The translations under genes and the position numbers were made by a program. The notes under the pieces are model-generated. The model had not been told where the DNA came from, searched no databases, and worked only from the letters and a program-made list of their open reading frames with translations. Positions 36,571-44,904 of a stretch of DNA of 64,000 nt are shown in pieces. Within the stretch, counting starts at the first letter, position 1; each line of letters begins with the position of its first letter. This DNA is from Betaproteobacteria bacterium (GTDB taxonomy: Bacteria > Pseudomonadota > Gammaproteobacteria > Burkholderiales > SG8-39): the NCBI GenBank assembly GCA_016195915.1, contig JACPYS010000042.1, positions 74,285 to 138,284 of the forward strand, read 5' to 3'.

Positions 36571-37167
36571 TCAGCGGCCGCGGATCATGGCCACCAGCGT
36601 GCGCGGCACCACTGCCACCATCGCCAGGTGCACCGCGATGAAAGCCACCAGCGCGGCCATGGCGAAGAAATGCACGCGGCGCGCGGTTTCGTAGCCGCCC
36701 AGCAACTCGCGCAGCAGCGGGAACTGCACCGACTTCCACAGCACCAGTCCGGACAGTACGAGCAGCACCGCGTCGACCATCACCAACAGGTAGGCCGCGC
36801 GCTGCACCGCGTTGTAGTGGTGCAGGTCGGCATGCGACAGCCGTCCGCGCAGCGCGGCAAGCAGGTCGGCGACGATGGCGCGCGGCGACAGAGGGAAGAA
36901 TTTGCGCAGCAGCCGCCCGGTGCCGGCGTTGCACAACAGGTACGCCAGGCCGTTGGCGGCGAGCAACCACATCGCCGCGAAGTGCCACTGAATCGCGCCT
37001 CCGAGCCAGCCACCCAGCGTGATTTCCCTGGGGATCGTGAAATCGAAGAAAGGCGCTGCGTTGTAGATGCGCCAGCCGCTCATCGCGAGGATCACCACCG
37101 CGAGCGCATTCAGCCAGTGCGTCGCGCGCAGCCAGGCTGGGTGGATGGGCCGTGTATCGTCGGTCAT
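36571..37167 (-). CDS. cytochrome b561/b6-type membrane subunit
   Basis: This 198-residue four-helix membrane protein has histidines suited to di-haem binding: RATHWLNAL in helix 1, IQWHFAAMW in helix 2, and RRVHFFAMAALVAFIAVHLAMV in the last helices. It resembles the Ni/Fe-hydrogenase-type cytochrome b. It lies directly upstream of the molybdopterin protein and would feed it electrons from the quinone pool. The start at 37167 is the first ATG giving a normal N-terminus; the longer frame upstream overlaps the DUF1223 gene. Confidence 0.87.
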   Translation of the reverse strand: MTDDTRPIHPAWLRATHWLNALAVVILAMSGWRIYNAAPFFDFTIPREITLGGWLGGAIQWHFAAMWLLAANGLAYLLCNAGTGRLLRKFFPLSPRAIVADLLAALRGRLSHADLHHYNAVQRAAYLLVMVDAVLLVLSGLVLWKSVQFPLLRELLGGYETARRVHFFAMAALVAFIAVHLAMVAVVPRTLVAMIRGR

Positions 37168-37187
37168 GGGAGCGCCTTGATCAAGAA

Positions 37188-37970
37188 TCACGAGCCCGCG
37201 CACTGTTGCGCGCTGATCGCCTGGAGCACGCGGCCACTGCGTTCGTCCTGCACAAAAGCAACCACCTCCAGCCGTGCGCGGCTCCAGGCAGGCGGCAGCG
37301 GGATCTCGCGTTGAACCCGCGCTGACCCGCCGGTCAGGCGGACGGGCCCGATCCATTCGCGCACCACATGATCGTGCGTCAACGTCACTCCGCTGTTTTC
37401 GCCGCGCGTCACGCTCGATACCAAGCCGCTCTCGGCGAGCGCCACGTACAGCGCGGCCGGCTCTGCCGCGGCGCGCGCCATCGCCTCGGCGTTGAGCGCC
37501 AGCGCGCCGTCCGGTGTGATCCTCGCCTGCACGTGGATGGCAGCCGCAGCGGGCTGGGCATTGAGCTGCCGCACCTTGTCGCGCAGTGCGCCCTGCGATG
37601 AGCGCAGCTCGGTACCACTGACGAAAACCTGGGGCGTATAGACTGTCTTACGCTGGTTGGCGTGCACCAGCCAGTTTTGGCGCTCCCCGAAGGCGGTTTG
37701 CGCGTACGGGTCCTTCCAGCCTATGTAGTCCCAATAGCCCACGTGCAGCGAAAGCGGAACCGCTTCAGCCGCCGGATCCAGCGCCTGCCGCAGGCGACTG
37801 AGCTGCCGGTCGGCCGGCGGACAACTCGAGCAGCCCTCGGAGGTGTAGAGCTCGACCAGTGCGGCTGTATTCGGCCCGCTGCGCACGTCGCAGGCCGCGA
37901 AGCCTGTGGCAGGCAAAACAGCCGACGAGACGGCGACGAGGGTGCAGATGGCACAGTTGCGCGAATTCAT
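37188..37970 (-). CDS. DUF1223 (thioredoxin-like) exported protein
   Basis: This 260-residue protein has a signal peptide to about residue 26 and the DUF1223 hallmark VELYTSEGCSSCPPAD, whose CxxC pair is C47/C50 counted from the ATG at 37970. Further family phrases are HVGYWDYIGWKDP and QRKTVYTPQVFVSG. It is probably a periplasmic thiol-disulfide or peroxide-related protein of unknown role. GAGAGGTGG precedes this start; a TTG two codons upstream is less likely. It is the first gene of a three-gene operon with cytochrome b and the molybdopterin oxidoreductase, which suggests it acts in the same redox unit. Confidence 0.9.
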   Translation of the reverse strand: MNSRNCAICTLVAVSSAVLPATGFAACDVRSGPNTAALVELYTSEGCSSCPPADRQLSRLRQALDPAAEAVPLSLHVGYWDYIGWKDPYAQTAFGERQNWLVHANQRKTVYTPQVFVSGTELRSSQGALRDKVRQLNAQPAAAAIHVQARITPDGALALNAEAMARAAAEPAALYVALAESGLVSSVTRGENSGVTLTHDHVVREWIGPVRLTGGSARVQREIPLPPAWSRARLEVVAFVQDERSGRVLQAISAQQCAGS

Positions 37971-38041
37971 GAGCAAACCACCTCTCAGATTGGTCTTGAA
38001 GGTAGTTCGTCAGGAAGCGCTGAAAAGTTACACGCTCCCGT

Positions 38042-38590
38042 CTATTGTGCGTTGGCGGCAGCAAGGGGCTTTGCGTCGAGCGTCCGCATGAACACCTGCA
38101 TGCCGTAGTGAAACGCGATGAAGCCGCCCAACTCCATGATCTGCGCCTCGGTGTAGTGCCGTTTCATCTGCTCGTAAAAGGCGGCGTCGAGCTTTTGCGG
38201 GTCGAGGTACATCTGGTCTGCGTAGCGCAACGCGAGCTTTTCGGCCTCGGTGAAGCGCGGATCATCGTCGTAATCGCCGCAGCCGGCGTCGATGGTTTCC
38301 TCATCGAGTCCGGCGGCCAGCGCCTGTTTCGAACGCAGCGCGCTGAAATAGCCGTCACCGGCGAACCGCGCGAGCTGAATGCGGATGATTTCCTTCAAGC
38401 GGTGGTCGACATTGCCCTGCGCGTGCGACACCAGGAGCGCATTCAGCAATACCTTGGCATAGCCGGGCACGCGGGCAACGATACGCGTAAATAGCCCGTC
38501 GGGCACGCCAAGTTCCTCGGCGCGCGCCATCAACGCGAGCAACTCGGGGTCGCGGATCTGCGCGGGGTCGAGCGGTTCGATGTGTGGCAT
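38042..38590 (-). CDS. carboxymuconolactone-decarboxylase-like protein lacking the redox CxxC
   Basis: This 182-residue all-helical CMD/AhpD-fold protein resembles the gene just upstream along its whole length (RLKEIIRIQLAR, RFTEAEKLALRYADQM, AAFYEQMKRHYTEAQIMELGGFIAFHYGMQVFMRTL). At the place of the upstream CSYU motif it has DGYF, so both redox positions are missing. Its ATG overlaps the upstream stop as TGATG, which couples their translation. It may be a structural partner in a hetero-oligomer with the selenoprotein or a non-redox enzyme. No other function can be read from the sequence. Confidence 0.85.
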   Translation of the reverse strand: MPHIEPLDPAQIRDPELLALMARAEELGVPDGLFTRIVARVPGYAKVLLNALLVSHAQGNVDHRLKEIIRIQLARFAGDGYFSALRSKQALAAGLDEETIDAGCGDYDDDPRFTEAEKLALRYADQMYLDPQKLDAAFYEQMKRHYTEAQIMELGGFIAFHYGMQVFMRTLDAKPLAAANAQ

Positions 38591-39210
38591 CAGCCCCTCT
38601 CTCCGCCCTTGAGCGAGACCGGCGCCGCGCCATACAAGCGCTCGGATTCCTCCTGGCTCACGAGCCTTCCATCCGGCGAAAACATCGGGTAGAAATTGAG
38701 GGTTCCGAAAAATGTGTGGTAGCCGATGTTGAACCCGATGAACGTGCCGAGCTCGACGATTTCCTCCTCGTCGTAGTGGCGGCGCAGTTCGGCATAGAAC
38801 GCTGCGTCGACGGCTTCCGGGCTGGCCGCCATCAATTCGCAATAGCGCAGCGCCAGCTTGTCCGCGGCGCTGAAGCGGCTGCTGGCGGCATAGTTCTCGA
38901 CGCCCTCGTCCAGCAGCTCTTCGCTAAGTCCGGTCCGCTTCGCCGAAGCGGATCTGACGTTCCCTCAGTAACTGCACGCGGCCATGCGGGAGAGCAGGAC
39001 GCGAATGATTTCCTTCAGGGTGTGGCTGATGCGGCCGGTATTGAAGCAGGTGCTCCACGCGATGAACATCGCCTCCGACAGATCCGGGTTGTGGCCCATC
39101 ATCGCGTGAAACGCCGGGTCGGGCGCGCGTTGCTCGAGGCACTGGTCGATGAGGGGCTTGAGCTTGGTCTTGCGGAGCTCGTCGATGTCCAGCATCGTGA
39201 TATTGGGCAT
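38590..39210 (-). CDS. CMD/AhpD-like selenoprotein (in-frame TGA read as selenocysteine 82)
   Basis: From ATG 39210 (preceded by GGAGGAGG) one frame runs to TGA 38592-38590, interrupted only by TGA at 38967-38965. That TGA is codon 82, in A-A-C-S-Y-TGA-G-N-V, exactly where CMD/AhpD proteins have the second cysteine of CxxC; C79 is the first. Both sides align with the downstream paralogue, so this is one protein of 206 residues. A perfect hairpin with a GGC loop begins 13 bases after the TGA. AhpD-like selenoproteins are known, and selD is in this window. It is probably a peroxidase or reductase recycled by the adjacent thioredoxin. A nonsense mutation is less likely because of the exact position. 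Confidence 0.85.
38934..38967 (-). promoter_or_regulatory. candidate bacterial SECIS element with its UGA
   Basis: On the minus strand, 8-base arms TCCGCTTC (38952-38945) and GAAGCGGA (38941-38934) close a 3-base loop GGC. The loop begins 21 bases after the UGA (38967-38965). Known bacterial SECIS rules call for a small apical loop with G in its first two positions, 16-37 bases from UGA; this fits. The hairpin lies inside the coding region, as expected in bacteria. Confidence 0.75.
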
Positions 39211-39241
39211 GGTCTACCTCCTCCGGTTTCGTGAGGTTGCC

Positions 39242-39571
39242 TCACGCATGCGATTCGATCGCCTTGCGCAGCACCTGCCTGCGGTCGATGCCGGTCCTTG
39301 TTTCGACGAGCGCGCCATCCTTGAAGAACAGCAGCGTCGGCAGCGCGCGAACTCCGTAACGCGCGACCAGCGCCGGATTGCTGTCGGCATCGACCTGGCC
39401 GATCATCACATCGGGCGGAATTTCGCCCGCAAGCTGTTGCAACAGGCGCGTCATCTGGCGGCACGGAATACACGAGGTCGACCAGAAGTCGACCACGCTC
39501 ACACCGGCGCGCGCGAGAACCTGCAAGTCGAAATTCGAATCGTGCAACACGACGAACCGCGAAGCGTTCAT
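39242..39571 (-). CDS. thioredoxin
   Basis: This 109-residue thioredoxin-fold protein has the active site WSTSCIPCRQM (C34, C37) in place of the classical WCGPC, and the cis-proline loop RALPTLLFF. There is no signal peptide, so it is cytoplasmic. It lies 31 bases upstream of the selenoprotein gene on the same strand, so its product is the likely reductant of the C-S-Y-U motif. The upstream 39572-40045 region contains no gene I can support, so the operon promoter should lie just upstream of 39571. Confidence 0.92.
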   Translation of the reverse strand: MNASRFVVLHDSNFDLQVLARAGVSVVDFWSTSCIPCRQMTRLLQQLAGEIPPDVMIGQVDADSNPALVARYGVRALPTLLFFKDGALVETRTGIDRRQVLRKAIESHA

Positions 39572-40045
39572 GAGTTGAAACTACACACGAGGGTCGTCCG
39601 CGTGTCAATCGTCCCGGCGTTCGGGCTGGCCGACACTTGATTCCAATGCGTCGCAGGAAAGCGCTGACAGATCGCGCTCACCGCGCAGGCCGGATAGCTG
39701 ACCATCAATGCCGCCTTGCTGATTGCAATTCTCTCCCGGGGGATTGCGTGACGATGGACTGAAATGAACGATGCTGGGCACCTGTGCTGCTGATTGCGCA
39801 ATGCGAGCTGCTATGCACCCAAGCGAGCCGCCAGTTCCTCGAAGTCATCAACCACCAGGTCGTGCGCAGGATTGCCGCCAGGCTCGAGGCGAGATGCGGG
39901 TGGAACGGGCGCTCCGCGGCGCAGATGAAAGCCCTGCCGGAGTCACGGCCGCCGGCATCAGCGTCGCTTGCCTGAAACGGGCAAACCGGGGCAGCATTCG
40001 GCTTTCCCTTCGCGGGTCGCCAATGAAGAACCGCTCTCTCGTTTC
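39572..40045. other. 474-bp gene-poor gap between the thioredoxin operon and the cyclase gene
   Basis: No convincing gene was seen. A short plus-strand frame (39784-39975) gives protein-like sequence (ASRQFLEVINHQVVRRIAARLE) without a recognisable family or start, and may be a gene fragment. One full copy of a dispersed repeat with an internal inverted repeat lies at 39964-40000. The promoters of both divergent neighbours should lie here. Confidence 0.5.
39964..40000 (+). repeat. dispersed short repeat, full copy A
   Basis: This 37-base unit shares 30 of 37 bases with copy B at 53953-53989. Both contain a TTGCC(T/C)...GGGCAA inverted repeat followed by GGGGCAGCATTCG or GCGGGCAGCATTCG. It is REP-like in size and intergenic setting. 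Confidence 0.6.
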
Positions 40046-41275
40046 GTGCGCGAACTGAGCCGCCGCGGGTTGCTGGGCCCGGAAGACGGCTGGTCGCTCG
40101 CACCGGTCGGGGCCTGGCTGATGCTGGAGGGGCGGCATATCGTCGGCCCGGTCGCGTTGCTGGAGGCGCTCGCGGGAAGGCTCGATGCCGCCGGCGCAAG
40201 GTTGGACCGGCTGGGATTCACGGTCGCCACGATCCATCCGCAGATCCTCGCCTGGGGTTGCTATTGGACGCGCCGCGACGGCGCCCGGGAATTTGCCGGA
40301 CGCCACGGGGTGCAAAACAGCGACGCCTACCGCGGCAGCCCGGTGCAGTTCGTGCAGGAGCAAAAACGCTCGTTCCGGCGCCGTCTCGTGGACCTGGAGG
40401 AGGAACGCGACCACGCGATGCTGCACGAACTGCGCGCCGAAGGCATGACCGACTACGTCGCGTTGCCGATGGTGTTCGGCTCGGGCACCGTCAATTTCCT
40501 CACGGTGGCGACGGCGGCGCCCGAGGGGTTCTACGACGACGACCTCGACCGCTTTACCGCGTTCGCCAACTTGCTTGCGCCGCTGGTGGAGATCCTGCAC
40601 GTGCGCCGTATGACGCTCGGCTTGCTGGATGCCTTTGTCGGCCCGCGCATCAGCGCACGCATCCTCGACGGGCAAGTCAAGCGCGGCGACGGCGACCGCA
40701 TCGAAGCGGCGTTCTGGTACTCCGACCTGCGCGGCTTCACCGCGCTCAGCGAATCCCTGCCTGCCGGGCAGCTGCTGCAGTTGCTCAACGACTACTTCGA
40801 GAACTGCGCAGCGGCGGCAGCGGCCCGCGGCGGCGAGATCCTGCAGTTCATCGGCGATGCGATCCTGATCGTGTTCGAGATCCGGCGGCCGGAGGACGAG
40901 GCCGAGGTCTGTAACGCTGCGCTCGACGCCGCGATCGACGCCTTCGACTCGATCGCGGTGGTCAATCACCGCCGGCGCCGCGCCGGCCTGCCGCAGATCG
41001 AATTCGGCCTCGGCTTGCACGTCGGTAGCGTGACCCACGCCAACGTCGGTTCGCCGAACCGCCTCGCCTTCAATGTCGTCGGACCGGCGGTAAACAAGAC
41101 CGCGCGCATCCAGTCGCTCACCAAGGAGGCCGGCGTGCCGCTGCTGCTGTCGGAGGAGTTCGCAGCCTTCATCCGGCGCCCGCTGCGCTCGCTGGGGCAA
41201 TTCGAGTTGCGCGGCGTCGCGGGTGCGCACGCGGTTCTTACACTATGCAATGACGACCCCGGCCCGGCGTCCTGA
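40046..41275 (+). CDS. class III adenylate/guanylate cyclase with N-terminal sensory region
   Basis: This protein is about 409 residues if the GTG at 40046 is the start; upstream in-frame codons run into the dispersed repeat. The N-terminal 210 residues form a GAF/PAS-like region (ATIHPQILAWGCYWTRRDG, ALPMVFGSGTVNFLTVAT). The C-terminal class III cyclase domain has both metal aspartates (FWYSDLRGFTALSE and FIGDAILIVFE) and the transition-state Asn/Arg in VVGPAVNKTARI. The usual adenine-selecting lysine position reads glutamine (EILQFIGD) and its aspartate partner reads proline (GPAVN), so base specificity is unclear. No transmembrane segment is seen. Confidence 0.82.
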   Translation: MRELSRRGLLGPEDGWSLAPVGAWLMLEGRHIVGPVALLEALAGRLDAAGARLDRLGFTVATIHPQILAWGCYWTRRDGAREFAGRHGVQNSDAYRGSPVQFVQEQKRSFRRRLVDLEEERDHAMLHELRAEGMTDYVALPMVFGSGTVNFLTVATAAPEGFYDDDLDRFTAFANLLAPLVEILHVRRMTLGLLDAFVGPRISARILDGQVKRGDGDRIEAAFWYSDLRGFTALSESLPAGQLLQLLNDYFENCAAAAAARGGEILQFIGDAILIVFEIRRPEDEAEVCNAALDAAIDAFDSIAVVNHRRRRAGLPQIEFGLGLHVGSVTHANVGSPNRLAFNVVGPAVNKTARIQSLTKEAGVPLLLSEEFAAFIRRPLRSLGQFELRGVAGAHAVLTLCNDDPGPAS

Positions 41276-42152
41276 CAATCTGCCGCGCGGCATCGCCTAC
41301 GCGGTCGTCTCGATGTTCCTGTTTGCGCTGATGGATGCGATTTCGCGTGTCCTGACGCGCGACATGGGCCTCGGGGTGCCCCAACTCCTGTGGGTGCGTT
41401 TTGTCATCTTCTTCTTCTTCGCCCTCGCGATCATCGGCCCGCGTGCGCTCCTGCCGTCGTTCCAATCGGCGCTGCCGCGCGTCCAGATCCTGCGCGGCGT
41501 GGCCCTCATTTTCGAAATCGGCATTTTCATTCTCGCCTTCCGTTACCTGCCGATCGGCGACGTGCACGCGGTGGCGGCGGCCGCGCCGCTGGTGGTGCTC
41601 GCCCTCTCCGGCATCATGCTGCGCGAGCGCGTGACGCTCGCGATCTGGTTGGCCGTCGCGGTAGGCATGCTCGGCGTGATCGTCGTATTGCGGCCGGGCC
41701 TGCGCGAGTTCAGCTGGTTTCACGCGCTGCCGGTGCTGGGTGCGCTGAGCTGGGGCTGTTACCAGACGCTGGTGCGCATGGTAAGCCGGCTCGATTCGGC
41801 CAATACGACGCTGGCGTACACGGTCGTGATCGGATTGACGTTTACCACTTGCGTCGGCCCGTTCTTCTGGACCGATCCAAGCCCTGCAGGCTGGGGACTG
41901 CTGCTCGCTTCCGGCCTGCTCGGCGCGAGCGCGCATTTCACGTTGATCAAGGCCTACGAGGCCTGCTCCGCGCCGCGTCTGCAGCCCTATGGTTATACCC
42001 TGGTCCTGTGGGCTATCGTGATCGGCGCGCTCGGACTCGGCGAGTTCCCCGACGCATGGACGCTCGCAGGGGCTGCCGTCATCGTCGCGGCCGGCCTGTT
42101 CGCGCTGCTGTGGGAGCGCCGTCTCACCGCCCGCGCGGCGACGCTTGCCTGA
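41250..42152 (+). CDS. EamA/DMT-family transporter
   Basis: This 300-residue membrane protein has ten hydrophobic segments arranged as two EamA repeats (first about 20-140, second about 160-290). Drug/metabolite transporters of this type export amino acids, purines or other small metabolites; the substrate is unknown. The ATG at 41250 overlaps the cyclase end by 26 bases. It ends 49 bases before the hyuA start and may be co-transcribed with the hydantoinase-like genes. Confidence 0.88.
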   Translation: MTTPARRPDNLPRGIAYAVVSMFLFALMDAISRVLTRDMGLGVPQLLWVRFVIFFFFALAIIGPRALLPSFQSALPRVQILRGVALIFEIGIFILAFRYLPIGDVHAVAAAAPLVVLALSGIMLRERVTLAIWLAVAVGMLGVIVVLRPGLREFSWFHALPVLGALSWGCYQTLVRMVSRLDSANTTLAYTVVIGLTFTTCVGPFFWTDPSPAGWGLLLASGLLGASAHFTLIKAYEACSAPRLQPYGYTLVLWAIVIGALGLGEFPDAWTLAGAAVIVAAGLFALLWERRLTARAATLA

Positions 42153-42201
42153 GCGAGACCGCGCGATTACGGTACCATCCTTGTTCAAATCGGAGGGGGG
42201 A

Positions 42202-44313
42202 ATGCGCCCGGGGAAGCTTCTCGTCGGCGTCGACATCGGCGGCACGTTCACCGACTGCGTGGTGCTCGGCGGCGATGGCCGCATCACCGCGACCAAGTCG
42301 CCTTCGACGCCAGGCAATTTCGCCGACGGCATGCTGGCGGCGCTGCGCGTCGCCGCGGAACGCCTGGGATTGCCGTTCGAGAAATTCTGCCGCGAGATCG
42401 CGGTGCTCACGCACGGCACGACCGTTGGCACCAACACGCTGATCCAGAGGAAGGGCGCGAAGGTCGGGCTGATCACCACCCGCGGGCACGAAGACGCGAT
42501 CCACATCATGCGCGGCTCGCGCGGCGTTACCTCGCGCGAACTGCGCAAGGTGGTGCACTTTCCCGAGAGCGCGAAGCCGGTGCCGATCGTGCCCAAGCGC
42601 CTGATCGAAGGCGTCTCCGAGCGCGTGGATTGTTTCGGCGAGGTGGTGGTGCAGCTGAACGAGGCGCAGGCCGAGCGCGCGATCCGGCGGCTGGTTGCCG
42701 AGGGCGTCGACGCGATCGGCGTGTGTTTTCTCTGGTCGTTCCGGCGACCCGCGCACGAGTTGCGCGTCAAACAGATGATCCGGGACATCGCGCCGGAGGT
42801 GTTCGTCTCCTGTTCGGTGGAGATCGCGCCGAAGTGGGGCGAGTACGAGCGCGTCACCGCGACCGCGCTCAACGCCTGCATCGGCCCGGTGATGGCCCGC
42901 TACCTCGGCGACCTCGATCGCGAGCTCAGGGCCGCCGGCTACGCCCGGCCGCTGCAGATCACGCAGTGCGCCGGCGGCTCGATCTCGGTGGACAAGGCGA
43001 TGCGCTCGCCATTGCTGACGCTCGATTCGGGGCCCGTGTCCGGGGTGACCGGGTCGCTCTACCTCGGCCGGTTGATGGGCTGCCCGAACATCATTACCAC
43101 CGACATGGGCGGGACCTCGTTCGACGTGGGAATCATCTTCGATGGCGAGCCGGCTTACTCCTTCGTATCGAACGTGGCGCAGTACGAGTACTTCCTGCCG
43201 AAAGTGGACCTGCAGGCGATCGGATCGGGTTGTGGCTCGCTTGCGCGCGTCGATGCGCTCACGAAGACGCTGCAGGTCGGCCCGGAGTCGGCGGGCGCCC
43301 ATCCCGGACCGGCGTGCTACGGCAGAGGCGGCGACACCGCAACGGTCACCGACGCCGACGTGGTGCTCGGCGTCATCAATCCGGACAATTTCCTCGGCGG
43401 GCGCATGCGGCTCGAGCGCGCAAGATCGCTCGCCGCGGTGCGCCGGGTCGCGGACGCGCTCGGCATGACGCTGATGGAAGCCGCGGCGGGAATCGTGCGC
43501 ATCGCGGAATTCAAGATGGCCGACATCATTCGCAAGATGACGGTCGAGAAGGGCTTCGATCCGAGGGACTTCGTGCTGTTCGCGTTCGGCGGTGCGGGGC
43601 CGGCCCACGCGGGGGTGTTTGCACGCGAACTCGGCGTGCGCAAGGTCGTCATTCCGCAGAAGGAAATCGCTTCCACCTGGTGCGCGTTCGGCGCGGCTTC
43701 GGCAGACATTCTGCATGTGTACGAGCAGGTCGACATTCAGGCAAGCCCGTTCGATCCGGCGCGCGTGAATGCGGCGCTCACCGAGCTCGAGGCGCGCGCT
43801 CACACGCAGATGGACAGCGACGGGATCGCCCGGGCACGCCGGCGCTTGCGCTTCTCGCTCGACATGCGCCACCGGGGACAGATCAACGAGGTCGAGGTGA
43901 TGATGTTCGAACGACGGCTGAAGCGACCGTCGGTCGGGGCGCTGAACGCGCGCTTTACCGCGCGCTACGAGCAGCTCTACGGCCGCGGCTCGGCGTACCG
44001 CGACGCGCGCCTGGAGATCGTCACGCTGCGCCTGCGGGCGAGCGCGGCCACGCCGCGCCCCAGGCTTGCGGTTGCGCAGCGCATGAGCAGCCGCATCGAT
44101 CCGGCCGCAAAGCGGGGCAAGCGCAGCGTGTATTGGGCCGATCTGAAGAAGGGGGTGGCGACGCCGGTGTTCGATGGCGCGCTGCTCGTGCCGGGCAACC
44201 GCATCAAGGGGCCTGCCGTGATCGAGACCACCGATACCACGGTTGCGGTGCAGCCGGGCTGCGCACTGGCGGTGGACGCACACGGCAATTTCGAGATCGG
44301 CTTCGGCCGTTAG
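42202..44313 (+). CDS. hyuA: hydantoinase/oxoprolinase family subunit A (HyuA-like)
   Basis: This 703-residue ASKHA-fold protein has GVDIGGTFTDCVV at the N-terminus, THGTTVGTNTLIQRKGAK near 75, and GGTSFDVG mid-protein. FALFGGAGPAHA-like sequence is present (LFAFGGAGPAHAGVFARELG). The family covers ATP-dependent hydantoinases, 5-oxoprolinase and acetone/acetophenone carboxylases. The ATG at 42202 follows GGAGGGGGGA. A cupin and a HyuB homologue with a gamma-like zinc domain follow, which makes a carboxylase-type function (ATP-dependent ketone or hydantoin activation) plausible. The substrate is unknown. Confidence 0.9.
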   Translation: MRPGKLLVGVDIGGTFTDCVVLGGDGRITATKSPSTPGNFADGMLAALRVAAERLGLPFEKFCREIAVLTHGTTVGTNTLIQRKGAKVGLITTRGHEDAIHIMRGSRGVTSRELRKVVHFPESAKPVPIVPKRLIEGVSERVDCFGEVVVQLNEAQAERAIRRLVAEGVDAIGVCFLWSFRRPAHELRVKQMIRDIAPEVFVSCSVEIAPKWGEYERVTATALNACIGPVMARYLGDLDRELRAAGYARPLQITQCAGGSISVDKAMRSPLLTLDSGPVSGVTGSLYLGRLMGCPNIITTDMGGTSFDVGIIFDGEPAYSFVSNVAQYEYFLPKVDLQAIGSGCGSLARVDALTKTLQVGPESAGAHPGPACYGRGGDTATVTDADVVLGVINPDNFLGGRMRLERARSLAAVRRVADALGMTLMEAAAGIVRIAEFKMADIIRKMTVEKGFDPRDFVLFAFGGAGPAHAGVFARELGVRKVVIPQKEIASTWCAFGAASADILHVYEQVDIQASPFDPARVNAALTELEARAHTQMDSDGIARARRRLRFSLDMRHRGQINEVEVMMFERRLKRPSVGALNARFTARYEQLYGRGSAYRDARLEIVTLRLRASAATPRPRLAVAQRMSSRIDPAAKRGKRSVYWADLKKGVATPVFDGALLVPGNRIKGPAVIETTDTTVAVQPGCALAVDAHGNFEIGFGR

Positions 44314-44322
44314 GAGGAAGAC

Positions 44323-44904
44323 ATGCCATACCGCGAAACTCTGCCGCGCCGGGGCATCGCGCGCAGCGAAATGATAAAGCGCGTGGCGCGCTTCTCGAAA
44401 CTCAAGGGTTTCGACGGCGGGCTGCCCGACAGCCGCATGCCGGGCTGCGAGCGCATCCTCTACAACGTGATCGGCTTCCAGCCGCCGAAAGTAGAGCGGG
44501 CGGGAAAGCAGTCGCCGGTGGGTGAGGACGCTGCGCGCATGGCGGCGATCAAGATCTCCGAGGGCTTCAACCTGGGCTACTGCCGCGCATTGCCGGGAAA
44601 AGGCCCGATGCTGCACAACCACGACACCAACGAGACTTTCATCGCCATGACCGCGACCTGGCGCGCGAGCTGGCAGAACGAGCGCGGACGGCTCGAGCAC
44701 GTGGACCTGAAGCCGCTCGACGTGATCTCGTTCCCGCCGGGCGCGTCGCGCCGTTTCATGAACGTGACGCGCGGAGCGCGCAACCGCTACTCGATCCTGA
44801 TGTTCGTGATCGGCGGCGACGCGCCGAGCGCCGAGTTCACGCGCGAATCGATGGACGAACTCGAGCGCCTCGGAGTCTGGCCGCCGCGGCGGGGAAGGCG
44901 ATGA
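44323..44904 (+). CDS. cupin-domain protein inside the hyu operon
   Basis: This 193-residue cytosolic protein has one cupin motif (GKGPMLHNHDTNETFIAMTATW, with His-x-His and Glu metal-ligand candidates) and a second-motif region around PPGASRRFMNV. It lies between hyuA and hyuB, its last codons overlapping the hyuB ATG as ATGA. This tight coupling suggests it works with, or regulates, the HyuAB enzyme, for example by binding or isomerising its substrate. A specific reaction cannot be assigned. Confidence 0.85.
   Translation: MPYRETLPRRGIARSEMIKRVARFSKLKGFDGGLPDSRMPGCERILYNVIGFQPPKVERAGKQSPVGEDAARMAAIKISEGFNLGYCRALPGKGPMLHNHDTNETFIAMTATWRASWQNERGRLEHVDLKPLDVISFPPGASRRFMNVTRGARNRYSILMFVIGGDAPSAEFTRESMDELERLGVWPPRRGRR

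Noticed and set aside
38965-38967. The TGA as a plain nonsense mutation splitting a CMD gene
   Set aside because: The stop falls exactly on the CxxC cysteine, a SECIS-like hairpin follows at the right distance, both halves are well conserved and selD is present. Chance placement is unlikely.
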